21,972 nt of DNA, taken from Ministeria vibrans ATCC 50519 (Eukaryota; Opisthokonta; Filasterea). Location of the stretch: positions 17,983 through 39,954 of the forward strand of contig CALSCP010000159.1 of assembly GCA_943704425.1 (NCBI GenBank), read 5' to 3'. A program made the translations under genes and the position numbers. Positions 9,874 to 21,584 of the stretch are shown here, piece by piece (position 1 is the stretch's first letter; every line of letters begins with the position of its first letter). The notes under the pieces were generated by a model. It did not search any database. It saw only the letters and a program-made list of their open reading frames with translations, and was not told the origin of the DNA.

Positions 9874-10328
9874 GAAGAATGCACTCTGATTTCATGCACT
9901 TTTGAACTCTGTGGTCAACGAAACAGTCTTATTAAATGGCCAATCAGGCACTGGGATGGGTGCCAAACTCATTCGCCTTAACAGTACCGTTGCTTCAATA
10001 GTTGGAGCAAATAATGGCAACGAAGGGTCCGTCGTCTGATCACTTTTCATGGACAGGGTGATCACTGATCAATCATCAACCCATCTTTTTCTTGCCGTAT
10101 TGACGCGATAAAGCGCTTGTGTGTCAGAGGGTTTATACGACGTATAACCCTTCAGCTAAACCCCAAAACCCCCCATAGACCCCACAGAAACGAAATGGGA
10201 CTCGGGCGAAATGTGTTTGGTTGTGTGTAAACTAATCTTTACTCATAATCACTACTCGTCGTAATTCACTATTCACTATTCACTCATAATAGTTAATAGT
10301 ACCATCAACACCAGTAACAAAACCAACA
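9874..10328. other. Intergenic spacer between MFP and IleRS-like genes
   Basis: No coding potential is seen. It holds a possible ATTAAA polyadenylation signal for the MFP gene (9931-9936), TGATCAC (10038-10044) and the palindrome GTGATCAC (10058-10065), an imperfect inverted repeat at 10128-10151, a short A/C-rich stretch of the form C4A4C6 (about 10161-10174), and three close copies of ATTCACT (about 10263-10285) shortly before the next ATG. Transcription of the downstream gene presumably starts in the AT-rich part after 10225. Confidence 0.6.
10128..10151. repeat. Imperfect inverted repeat (AGGGTTTATACG / CGTATAACCCT)
   Basis: The two arms pair over ten to eleven bases with one extra T in the left arm and essentially no loop. 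It could form a cruciform or be a dimeric protein site. It lies about 180 bp upstream of the IleRS-like start codon and 255 bp after the MFP stop. Confidence 0.6.
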
Positions 10329-11389
10329 ATGGCACGCGGAAAGAAGAGGGCCAACGCCAACACGCCGGCGCAGGCAGCAGCAGCCGCAGCGAGCGGCACG
10401 AAGGAGATCACAGCAGACATGCTGAGCCCACGCACTGTCGCTGGCTCGCTCGCCTCCCACCCGCTCAGCCGCGATGTCCAGGTACCCTCGTTGCTCTTCT
10501 CTCCGCCCTCCCAGTGCACTCTGTTCCTCACCTCTTGACTGTCATACGAACATAAGAAAAATTAAATGTGAAACACGTTTTCCTTTTTTTTTTTTTTTTT
10601 TTTTCTTTCTTTTTTTTTTTTTTTTCTATCACATGTTTCTTTCTCCCTCTCTTTTCTCAAAGTCATCAACTGTTTCTTAGACTGTTCTGTTTTCTGTGGG
10701 TCGAGTGCTCAGTCAAATGTGCGCTGTGATCTCTCCCTTTCTTGCGGATGAGACTGCTGCGCATTTCTCATCTGAGACTCACTCACACATCCGACACAGT
10801 GATCGTTTGTGGAGTGAAAAGGGCCATTTGGAGTCGAATTTGGAGTCTCTGTTGCAAATGCGATGGGCCAAACTGAACCCACAGCTCAAAAACGTATCGA
10901 GAAAAACTAGTTATTATCATTATTAGTCTCAATATGGCACATCTATATTCTTGTGATAGGAACGTGTGGTGGAATCAATGGGAGTGCTATTGCGATTGCG
11001 AACAAAGTTCAATGTGGAGTTGGAACTGTTGAAGAAGGAACGTAATGAGGGCAGTCTGTCGACGGAACAGGTACCGAATTGCGTCTGAATCTTATTGCTA
11101 AGCTGTGTTCATGTTCATGGGTTTCTACTAGTTTGATGTGAGTGCGATTGTGCGTGAGAGTGATCTTGCGCTGATTGAGGAGCACACGAGCGGCCAGAGT
11201 GAACTTCTGGAAGTGCTACAGTGTGCTTCAGTGACACTGAGTGGCGGGGAGAGTGAGTGTGTGCGCATTGTGCGTGCAACGGAGCAGCCAAAGTGTCAGC
11301 GCTGTTGGCGCTATCGAGTGCCCTCGCGCCAGACTCCCCTTTATTATGGACATGTCTTGTGCGAGAGGTGTGCTGAACATTGTCAATGA
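10329..11389 (+). CDS. Free-standing C-terminal domain of bacterial/mitochondrial-type isoleucyl-tRNA synthetase
   Basis: Four exons, 10329-10481, 10681-10893, 10960-11070 and 11132-11389, all joined in phase 0, give 244 residues. Residues 1-46 are lineage-specific and start MARGKKRANA with an Ala run; no clear mitochondrial presequence or membrane segment is seen. From about residue 47 the protein follows the end of IleRS: RDVQTVLFSVGRVL and ISPFLADETAAHF (the end of the anticodon-binding helical domain), a W-rich linker, the segment matching the 'R...GSLEA.V' region of bacterial enzymes (about 123-195), and a C-terminal IleRS/FPG zinc finger with CQRCW and LCERC (Cys214, 217, 236, 239), then the stop six residues later. 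The Rossmann catalytic core (HIGH, KMSKS), the editing domain and most of the anticodon domain are absent, and the 455 bp upstream contain no matching exons. The start has a good context (AACAATGG). Function is unknown: it might bind tRNA, act in trans with a split synthetase, or be a retained fragment. The frame is intact across all introns. Confidence 0.83.
10584..10625. repeat. Poly-T tract in intron 1 of the IleRS-like gene
   Basis: Two T runs (21 and 17 bases) separated by CTTTC, in a 199-nt intron (10482-10680). The acceptor TTCTTAG ends at 10680. Confidence 0.95.
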
Positions 11390-11615
11390 ACACTAAAATA
11401 ATATAATATTATTGTATTGCATCTGTTCTTGTCTCTCGACCTCGGTTCTTTTCCGCTCTCTATTACTTTGTTCTTTTCTCCTCTTCTTTCTCGGTATATG
11501 AATACCAATTGTTTATTGCAATAATAATAACATTCATAATAATAGGAATATAAAGTGAAAATAGTACTCAAGGAGAAGAAAGAAATTGTATACAATAAGA
11601 GTAAGAAAATGTTCA

Positions 11616-12944
11616 TTAAGAAAAATCCAGTAAGAATGGTGGAAGCATTGCATTACGATCGGGCAGGTCAGTATCCGTGGTGTCTCGTGGGGAGTAGTGT
11701 GGACCAACGATGGAACGAATGCGAGAGGGTTCACGCTGGATCGAGGAAGGGCGGTCCCCAGTTGCGGACGGGTTTAGGGCAGTCACGGAAAGCTCGTAGC
11801 TGTGATTTCGTTTCAGGATTGGTACGGGAATGTCAAGAAGGTGGGAGCCGGAGTGAGATTCGACTGACTCGGGGCGACGCTCAAGAAAGGCGGACTGACC
11901 ATCGCTCAGTCCGCTCCGAGTGCGCACCATTGGAGACAGTGCATTCGGGTCGAGCTTGCGCCACAAGTCACGATCATTCATGACAAGGAGGTCGGCAGCG
12001 GAGAGACGCAACGGCTCACGCGCCTCGTCATTGTGCGGTTCCATTTCGCCCGTTGTGAACCTAGCCTCGCCCTCAAAGCTGAGAGGGATATCCTCATCCC
12101 CGGCCCACAGGCGGTTGGTGCCCTGAGTTTCTGCCACATGCGTATTGGTATTGGTACGCCACCAGGGAGTGCTCGAATCATGTTCAATCACAACTGCTTG
12201 CAGGTTTCGTGGCATTTCCGTGATCTCCTTCTTCGGTCCACAACAACGATGATGCATTGCGTGCAGCACACGCACGATACACACAAGAAGCAAGAGTGCC
12301 ATGGTCACGTACACCACGAAGACCATGGCCACACCCACCGCATGGGTCACGGAGCTACTCAGTGTGGAAGTGCCAAACACAATCACAGCAAGAAGGGTAT
12401 ACAGTAGAATGAGGCCCGCCGTTGAGATGCCCTCAAGTGTGTACCATACTCGCTGTAGTATTTAAAAATAAAAATAAGAAAATAATTAATAAAGAATGAT
12501 TAGTATTGGTATGATAAAAAAGAGTGGGGATCGTACTTGATGGAGTCGATACGGACGGAAGAATTTGAGAAGGCCAATATGCAGAAAAAGAACGATTAGG
12601 ACACCGAGAACTTGAAGGCGTGGAGAAGTGCCCATGCCATAGAGGAGGGCAACAAACAGACGACGGAAGAGAACTGAGAGGAGGAAGTAGCGCGCAGACC
12701 ATGTGTACATCCATGTTGCACTGGATATGATGACACCCATGTAAGCTTGACGTCGCAGTTGGTCGCGGTGCTTGGCGACCGAAACTGATGGGTCGGTGAC
12801 GCCACGGTTCCAGGAGTGCATCATACGGAATATTAGGACCAAAAAGGCGATAACAACTACAGCCTGTATAGGTAGGAAAAGAAGTGGAAGAAAGATTTTA
12901 TAAGAATGAGCACACACAAGATGGAAACAATAATAATCATAAAT

Positions 12945-12979
<35 letters not shown>

Positions 12980-15671
12980 CATTATTATTATAATAGCGAC
13001 GTACCAAGAAGATGGCTGCAACAACCTGCGAGGCGATGGACCAGCCATACGAATCACTCGGCGTAGAATCAAAGTCAGCGGCATGAGCAAACACATACGA
13101 AGCACCCAACGCAATGCCAAGAAAGGAGAACTGGGTCCAGCGAAAGAGGAAGGCAAGAGGAAGGGTCCACCAAGGACGCGAGTGGTTGTTGCTGCGACCG
13201 TGTGTCCAGTGTTCCTCCGTGAACTTGACTTGGTTTTCTTTCGTACGTCTAACGGAAGATCGCCGGCAGGTGGTCCAGAGATAACAGAGAACCCCAAAAA
13301 TAAGACTCACCGCGGCACCGATAAGATACACGACAGCAATTGGCGGAAACCATGCCTGCGACACCTCGAGAGCATTGGCAGTGGCATCTCGCAAGATTGA
13401 TCCTTGGTAGTCCAGTGTACCGCGACGAGACAATCCCGATGTGTCACGCAGACCCGCCGACGAGGCATACTCCTCAAAGCCAATGAGAGTGGAACGGTCA
13501 GAGAAGGGCAAGGGTGCGTCCGAAAGAATGGTCCATGACAAACATGCTGTCAAATTGCCAAAGTAGCGACAACCATTTGTCGTACAGCTGTGGTCGGTCA
13601 TGCCGGCCACCGTCACCATCTGCATAAAATCAGCGAGAACCCACACAAAGCTCGGCGATATAAGGGGGGTCAATTGAGCGCCAAGAACCCCGCCAGCAAG
13701 TAGCACAAAAATGCCGCCCCGGCATCCCGAGTAGCTTGGGTCAAATAGAACGCCGGAGCTGTCGAACGATGCATTGCCTGTCGCAGGTGTGTCTGTTGGC
13801 GATGGAGTGGGCGAACTTAAATCCAGAACAGGGGTTGGAACCGAGATGATGAGAGCAGGGCCAGGCGTTGTCATCGCAGGGCCAGGCGTTGTCATCTCAG
13901 GGCCAGGCGTTGTCATCGCAGGGCCAGGCGTTGTCATCGCAGGGCCAGGCGTTGTCATCTCAGGACCAGGCGTTGTCATCTCAGGACCGGGTGTTGTCAT
14001 CTCAGGACCAGGCGTTGTCATCTCAGGACCAGGCGTTGTCATCTCAGGACCAGGTGTTGTCATCTCAGGGCCAGGCGTTGTCATCTCAGGGCCAGGCGTT
14101 GTCATCGCAGGACCAGGCGTTGTCATCTCAGGACCAGGTGTTGTCATCTCAGGGCCAGGCGTTGTCATTTCAGGACCAGGCGTTGTCATCGCAGGACCAG
14201 GCGTTGTCATCTCAGGGCCAGGCGTTGTCATCTCAGGACCGGGTGTTGTCATCTCAGGACCAGGCGTTGTCATCTCAGGGCCAGGCGTTGTCATCTCAGG
14301 GCCAGGCGTTGTCATCTCAGGGCCAGGCGTTGTCATCTCAGGACCGGGTGTTGTTGGGTTGGGTACTGCCGTTGTGGGACATTCACAAGGTGCACCCACC
14401 GCGGTCGAGCCGGAGGGAAATGGAAGATCGCTCTGTGCAACAGCAGATGGTTCCGGCAAAGGTTCGACGCACTGACTTATACTGCAGGTAGCTTCAAAGC
14501 ACACCAAGTCACACAATTGTGTGTCGTTCAGGCACTGGAGTGGTACGGAGAAAGACGGGGCGCCAATGGCGCACTCGGAGCATTGGCAGATTTGCTGTGG
14601 TAGGGTGACGTTGGCAGGGACGTCGGGTATGCCGACGACGCCACTCGGCAACTCGGGCGTGACTGCGACGTAGTGTCCTTCAGGGCACGAGCAAACCGTC
14701 TCGGGCTGAACTGCCACCAGTGTGGGCTGCGCAGGGACCGATGTGGCCGTCACATCGCATGAGTAGGTCGTACACGCGTTTTCAAGGCACACAGAGTCGC
14801 ACAAGAGCGAGCCGCCGAGTCCTGGAGCGAGCGCATCGCAAGCGGTGAAAAACCCGAACTCTTTTTCCTAACAAGGATTGAAAAAAAAAAAAAAAAAATC
14901 AGATACAGTCTCAGTTGGTACACACGTTTCGCCCTGTCGGATATTTCTAAAGCAGCATGGGGTGTAGGGCGGACGTCGCAGGACACAGGATGCGAATTTA
15001 CAATGTCGATAGATTCACATAAAACTCCGAAAAAACTCCGTGGCGAAAAAAAAGGTTGAAAGAAAGAAGAATGCTCACGTTTAAGCACGAGCCATATAGC
15101 AGTGTAAGCAGACAAGGGGAAAATGGCGTTGCGAAGCAAGATTTACTCAGACAAAGCGACGCACATGATAAGTCCGATCGGTTTCGATTCAAGATTATGT
15201 TGTCGATGATGTCACCAAAGGCAAAATAAGAGAAAGAAAAAAAGAACAAAAAGAAAGAACAGCAGAAGATGGGGGAGGGGGAGGGGAACGCTAGACGGAT
15301 GATAGTGGGCTATGGGTCGCTGTCTGTGGGCTGCATGGGGCGGACGGCGCACAGCACCAAAAAACGCGAAACATCGAGATCGCATCGCGATCCCCCAACG
15401 TCACTCACGTCCTTACGAAAGTGATCTCGTTGTCGGGGGAAACCTCGGCGCAGCTCTGGCAGCCACACACACCGAACGTCTCGGAGACCTCGCAGACGCC
15501 AGAGACGCAGCCAAACATGGCACACTCATCTTGGCACTCACTGCACCGATCGACGACCACAGTGGGCGGGCACGTCAATGCGCCCGCCGTGCATGCACAC
15601 GTCGCACCCATGCATGGCCCAATGCATGCCGCGACGATGACCAGGATGGCGATTTGGCTGAGATAATTCAT
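11616..15671 (-). CDS. Polytopic membrane protein with Cys-rich ectodomain and 24-copy mucin-like stalk
   Basis: Four exons on the minus strand, 15671-15417, 14867-13005, 12863-12537 and 12452-11616, all phase 0, give 1093 residues. A signal peptide (1-22, hydrophobic core IAILVIVAACIG) is followed by cysteine-rich modules: CSECQDECAMFGC (residues 43-55), then LLCDSVCLENACTTYSC and QLCDLVCFEATCSISQC, which align with each other, spaced by CSCPEG, CQCSEC and CECPTT. Residues about 258-424 are 24 copies of TTPGPEM/TTPGPAM, a rigid, probably O-glycosylated stalk. Seven or eight hydrophobic segments follow (roughly 470-490, 592-615, 655-680, 691-722, two at 740-800, 823-842, 852-875) and a 218-residue hydrophilic, Ser/Arg/Pro-rich tail. 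The layout suggests a surface receptor or channel; the C-terminal pair of helices after KFFRPYRLHQ recalls TRP-like or large protist receptor-like proteins, but the family was not identified. Introns 1 and 2 hold poly-T and ATT runs. The donor choice in exon 1 (GTAAGG) is the one that keeps frame. Confidence 0.8.
12949..12999. repeat. TAA/ATT microsatellite in intron 2 of the polytopic gene
   Basis: About ten AAT units followed by an inverted ATT run, in a 141-nt intron (13004-12864). Together they can fold back on themselves. The minus-strand open frame runs into this tract as a Tyr/Asn tail, which is an artefact of reading the intron. Confidence 0.9.
13853..14355. repeat. Coding 21-bp minisatellite, 24 copies (TTPGPEM / TTPGPAM)
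   Basis: Twenty-four perfect-length 21-bp units in exon 2 of the polytopic protein. From the N-terminal side the variable residue reads E x7, A, E x3, A, E x7, A, A, E, A, A. Other differences are mostly synonymous (third positions of Gly and Pro codons). The high identity points to recent expansion by unequal exchange or slippage. Two + strand frames also stay open across it and are ignored. Confidence 0.97.
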
Positions 15672-16131
15672 AACCAAAAGTTGAAAAAAAAAATGAAACA
15701 ATACTTAAAAATACGATTTTCAACTATGCAACTATTACATTCAATTTTAAGAAAACATTATAATCTTTCTCCTCATAATCTAACACACAGTCACGACAAC
15801 AAGCACACCAGCCGCCCTACAGCCGACCCGCCCCGCCTGTGTACCACGGGAGCGCCCCGCAGCCACCTGGACTTGCCGCCGCCGACCACCGATCCGATTG
15901 CCTCAACCACGACTTCGACTTTACACTCCTTGCCGACAGACACCTTCATGGTGTCAGAGTCCTAAGCCTCCACTGGGGGTATGGCGTACCATCGCGATTG
16001 CCTCACTGGATAGCGTGAAGATAGCGTCGACACAGCACTATGACCCGCCACCCTGCTCCCATTACCTCTAGAGTTTCGGTCACGTGGTTTCGGTGGAGTT
16101 TGCAAGGCGGTCTGGCTGTGTCTTTGCGTGG

Positions 16132-16258
16132 TGACTGTATCATTAATAAATGGGCTGCATTCTTCTAATAAATCAATGTGACTGTTAACTGTATCATATT
16201 CATTAATAAATGGGTTGTATTCGGATTGTATTCTTCTTCTTCTTCAATGAATCAATGC
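16132..16258. repeat. Imperfect ~60-bp direct duplication
   Basis: Both copies contain ACTGTATCAT, then CATTAATAAATGGG, a TTCTTC-type run and AATCAATG, in that order. CATTAATAAATGGG starts at 16141 and 16201. The second copy has an expanded TTC run. Confidence 0.75.
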
Positions 16259-16393
16259 AATGATCTGTCCGAAAGACAGACAAAGACTGTGACAGTGCGA
16301 CCTCTCCGCTTACAAGTTGTAGGGGCTAACGACGATGATACAGAAACTATAAATATTGTGTTGTAGAATTCTTTGCAATCACACGCACGACAC

Positions 16394-16399
16394 TTTATT
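16394..16399 (-). terminator. Polyadenylation signal AATAAA for the disordered-protein gene
   Basis: TTTATT on the + strand reads AATAAA on the minus strand, about 53 nt past the TAA stop at 16454-16452. Position and sequence are typical, but many AT-rich matches occur by chance here. Confidence 0.45.
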
Positions 16400-16451
16400 A
16401 TTATGCGTTCATTAATCATTTTATCTTTTTCCTCTCACGGACTCACCCTCT

Positions 16452-18865
<2,414 letters not shown>

Positions 18866-19103
18866 GTATTTTGTATCGGTATTGTCGAGAGAGCAGGATG
18901 GAGGCAAGGACTCACTCTGATGAAAGATTGTTGCCTAAGTAGCAGACTCTTTCTGTCGTTACTCACTCCTGACTCTGTTCTGAGTGATCTCTACTCTCTG
19001 TGAGACTTTGGCTTGTTTCTTCAGACAATAGTAGATAAATCTGAATATGAAATTATCAAAATTTATAAATCAACAAATTTTTTGTTTTGTTTTGTTTCTC
19101 AGA
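18866..19103. promoter_or_regulatory. Divergent promoter region between disordered-protein and PL8 lyase genes
   Basis: 238 bp between two divergent ATGs. The lyase side is very AT-rich (19030-19080), then a T-rich run with repeated GTTTT ends in TCTCAG two bases before the ATG, like a splice acceptor. A possible donor GTGAGA at 19000 would make a 5'-UTR intron of about 100 nt. The frame also extends upstream to an ATG at 19047, but the downstream ATG gives a better signal peptide. Confidence 0.5.
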
Positions 19104-21584
19104 ATGCGTTTTGTCTTCTTCACTCTGGCCATCTACATCGGCGTAGTCTGCGGTGCCCTCAATGACGAGGACATGGACGTTGTTCACGCCCGCATCGTGG
19201 CGTCGCTGCTGCCGACAAGCCAGGCGTCGGCCGAGAGGTACAAGACGCGATGAGCACAACTTGTCAACAAACCATTGTGTTCTTTGCCGCATAGCCTGGC
19301 AAAGACGGCGCTTGGCTACTCGCAATCCCTCCTGCCCGACGGCCATTGGGCAGACATTGACTACCAGGACCAAGGGCGCGCCAACTGGCTGCCGCAGCAG
19401 CACATTGCGCGGTTGCAAGACATGACGTACGCGTGGGCGTCGAATCTCACCGCGACCTACCACAACGCAACGCTGCTCGGACGCATTCACTCTGCCCTTG
19501 ACTTTTGGCTTGTCAACGACTTTCAGTGTCCCAACTGGTGGTTCAACCAGATTTCCATTCCCAAATCGATCAGCGACATTTATTTGTTGTTGACTCAGGC
19601 CAACTTGAACGACAAAGAGATCGCAAAGGTGAGTGGGGACAACACAGCTGCGAAGTACGCGCTCTGTAACGTTGCACACATTCTCTCTTTCCCTTTCCAC
19701 ACATGATCGTAGGGCAACACGATTATGTTGCGTGCGGACTGGCGCAAGTGGACGGGCGCAAACCTCATTGACATGACCTATGTGCAAATCAATCGAGGGC
19801 TCTTCTTCGACAACCACACGCTTGTCGCGGAGAGTTTCACGGGATCGTGGAGCGAAGTGAAGCTGTCGGCGCAGAGTGGCGATGATATCCAGTACGACGG
19901 GAGTTTCCACCAACACGGCCCTGAGCTGCTGGCCGGCTCGTACGGCGCCGGCTTCACCCACAATCTGCTGTCGTTTATGTCCGCCTCGCGCGACACCGTC
20001 TTCTACATTCCGGCGTCGCAAATGGACGTGTTTGCACATTTGGTGCTTGACGGACAGCAGTGGATGATTGTCGAGGGCGCTGCGTTCGACTACAGTGTTG
20101 CGGGACGCGCCTCAACGCGACCCAACGACTCTTTTGACTGCTCCTTCCCTCCGACCTATCTGCGCCAGGTGCGCTCGAGTCGCGCGTCCGAATTCAATGC
20201 TTTTGCCGATCGACTTGAGGGCAAGACGAACGTGTCACCGCTGGTGGGCCTGCGAGTGTACTACGACTCGGACTATGCAGTGCACCGTCGGCCCGACTTT
20301 ACCGTCTCCGTGCGCATGTTCAGCAAGCGCACCATCAACGCCAAGTGTGTCAATGACGAAGGAAAGCTGTCGCGCTTCACGGCTGACGGGCTGACCAATG
20401 TTTTTCTGGCCAAGGATTCCGCGTACCCCTATCACGATGTGTTTCCTGTGCTCACCTGGACACGGCTCGGGGGCACCACCGTGGCCCAGCGCCCGCTCAC
20501 CCCTTGCTCGAGCACACTAGTTTCTACCAAGGCGACGTTTGTGGGCGGAGTCAGCAACGGCGAGCACGGCGCCGCCTGTCAGGATATTCAGACGACGTCC
20601 GACGTGAATGCGCGCAAGGCCTGGTTCTTCTTTGATGCGGGCGTGATGGCGCTTGGAAGCAAGATTGACGCACTCACAAATGAGCGAGTGCTAACGACCA
20701 TTGCGGCTCAGCTGCTCACGACCGACGTGTCTGTTGCCTTTGCGAATGGCACGCAGGTTAGTGCGCTTCCCATGGGCTCACGCGTGTACTCTGCAAGTAC
20801 GGGCGGTGGAGTGCGCACTGTGGTGCACGCGAGCACGGGGTATCGTTTTGGAAGGTACTGTGCTTGTGTGTGTGTGTGTGTGTGTGATTGTGTGCTCATG
20901 AAAAGATGTGTACGTATATAGTGCCGTGGACATGAGTATTGCCAATGAGGGGCGGTGGGGCGACTGGGACGCCATTGGGGTGTCGTCAGGCAACATTACT
21001 CGTAATCTATTTGAGGTATATGTGGACCATGGACAAGGGCCCTTTTCTGCCAAGGACTATGCGTACCTCATAGCTCCCAATGTGTCCTCTGTGGCGCACG
21101 TTGAAGGTAGAATCAAAGTGATATAACAAAGTGATAGAGAGAGAGAGAAAGTAATGTCAGTGTGCAAACTAATTGAGAGCTCATTGATTGTTCATTGCTG
21201 GTTGTAGCGGCTTGGGCGTCGCTGAGTGTGATTGCGAACAGCGACAATGTGCAGGCGGTGGCCAACCGATCGGCGGGTGTTCTCAGTGCTATCTTCTGGA
21301 GTGACAATGTTGTTTTGAACACGACTCTTGTCGCCCCTCTTGTTTCAGTTGCGCCCACGAAAGCATGTGCTCTGACGGTTGTGGCGTCGGCACAGGCCTT
21401 GCAGGTGTCCGTTGCACAGCCCAGTGCGAGCGGCACAGCTGCCGTGGCTCTGTCGCTTGTGCCGGGGGTCGTGTATGCAGGCGATGGATGTGTGCAAAAG
21501 GGGGATGTTTTGACGGTGACTGTTACTTCTCCCAGTGGCAACAATCAAGGCGAGACTGTCGTGGTGTTGTGTCGCAAGCAGTGA
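19104..21584 (+). CDS. Secreted polysaccharide lyase family 8 (chondroitin AC / hyaluronate lyase-like)
   Basis: Cleaves uronic-acid glycosaminoglycans by beta-elimination, outside the cell or in a lysosome-like compartment. Five exons, 19104-19237, 19295-19628, 19713-20854, 20922-21106 and 21208-21584, give 723 residues, normal for PL8 enzymes. A signal peptide (RFVFFTLAIYIGVVCG) precedes the alpha/alpha-toroid domain: DGHWADIDY, HIARLQDMTYAWAS and the signature CPNWWFNQISIPKSI. TGANLID (Asn173), DGSFHQHG (His224), GSYG (Tyr233) and DYSVAGRASTR (Arg288, Arg292) supply the catalytic and substrate residues known from Flavobacterium chondroitinase AC; their spacing agrees, and VNDEG (Glu372) fits the remaining conserved glutamate. 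The beta-sandwich part includes RFTADGLTNVF and LFEVYVDHGQGPFSAKDYAYLIAP. The last domain (about 600-723) is Val/Ala/Ser-rich. Several NxS/T sites are present. All introns keep phase. Substrate preference (chondroitin, hyaluronan or xanthan-like) cannot be read from the sequence. Confidence 0.93.
20866..20887. repeat. GT microsatellite in PL8 intron 3
   Basis: A short GT run, broken only by TGTGA near its end, inside a 67-nt intron (20855-20921) with acceptor ATATAG. Confidence 0.85.

Larger units (their letters stand above)
15672..16451. other. 780-bp spacer upstream of the polytopic gene
   Basis: It lies between the start of the polytopic gene and the stop of the disordered-protein gene, both on the minus strand. 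It contains an AT-rich part (15680-15785), a GC-rich, Pro-codon-rich island (about 15785-16020) with no assigned gene, a CACGTG flanked by direct GTTTCGGT repeats (16073-16094), and an imperfect ~60-bp duplication (CATTAATAAATGGG at 16141 and 16201). A polyadenylation signal for the right-hand gene lies at 16394-16399. Any promoter of the polytopic gene must be here. Confidence 0.55.

Noticed and set aside
13853-14355. CRISPR-like regular array
   Set aside because: Contiguous 21-bp coding repeats without unique spacers, in a eukaryotic exon.
13774-14491. Two + strand repeat proteins (GPGVVIS-like and SSQGQAL-like)
   Set aside because: Antisense of the 21-bp coding repeat; the minus strand has the signal peptide, spliced exons and membrane helices.
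14750-15249. Minus-strand frames between exons 1 and 2 of the polytopic gene
   Set aside because: Intronic: in-phase splicing from 15417 to 14867 continues the Cys-rich ectodomain, and these frames have no such pattern.
19047-19103. Upstream in-frame ATG extending the lyase by 19 residues
   Set aside because: It would put a second hydrophobic stretch before the signal peptide and read through an acceptor-like tract; the ATG at 19104 gives a standard signal peptide.
19104-21584. First impression of a phospholipase B-like secreted enzyme
   Set aside because: The NWWFNQISIPK, SFHQHG and DYSVAGRASTR signatures and their spacing fit polysaccharide lyase family 8 along the whole protein.
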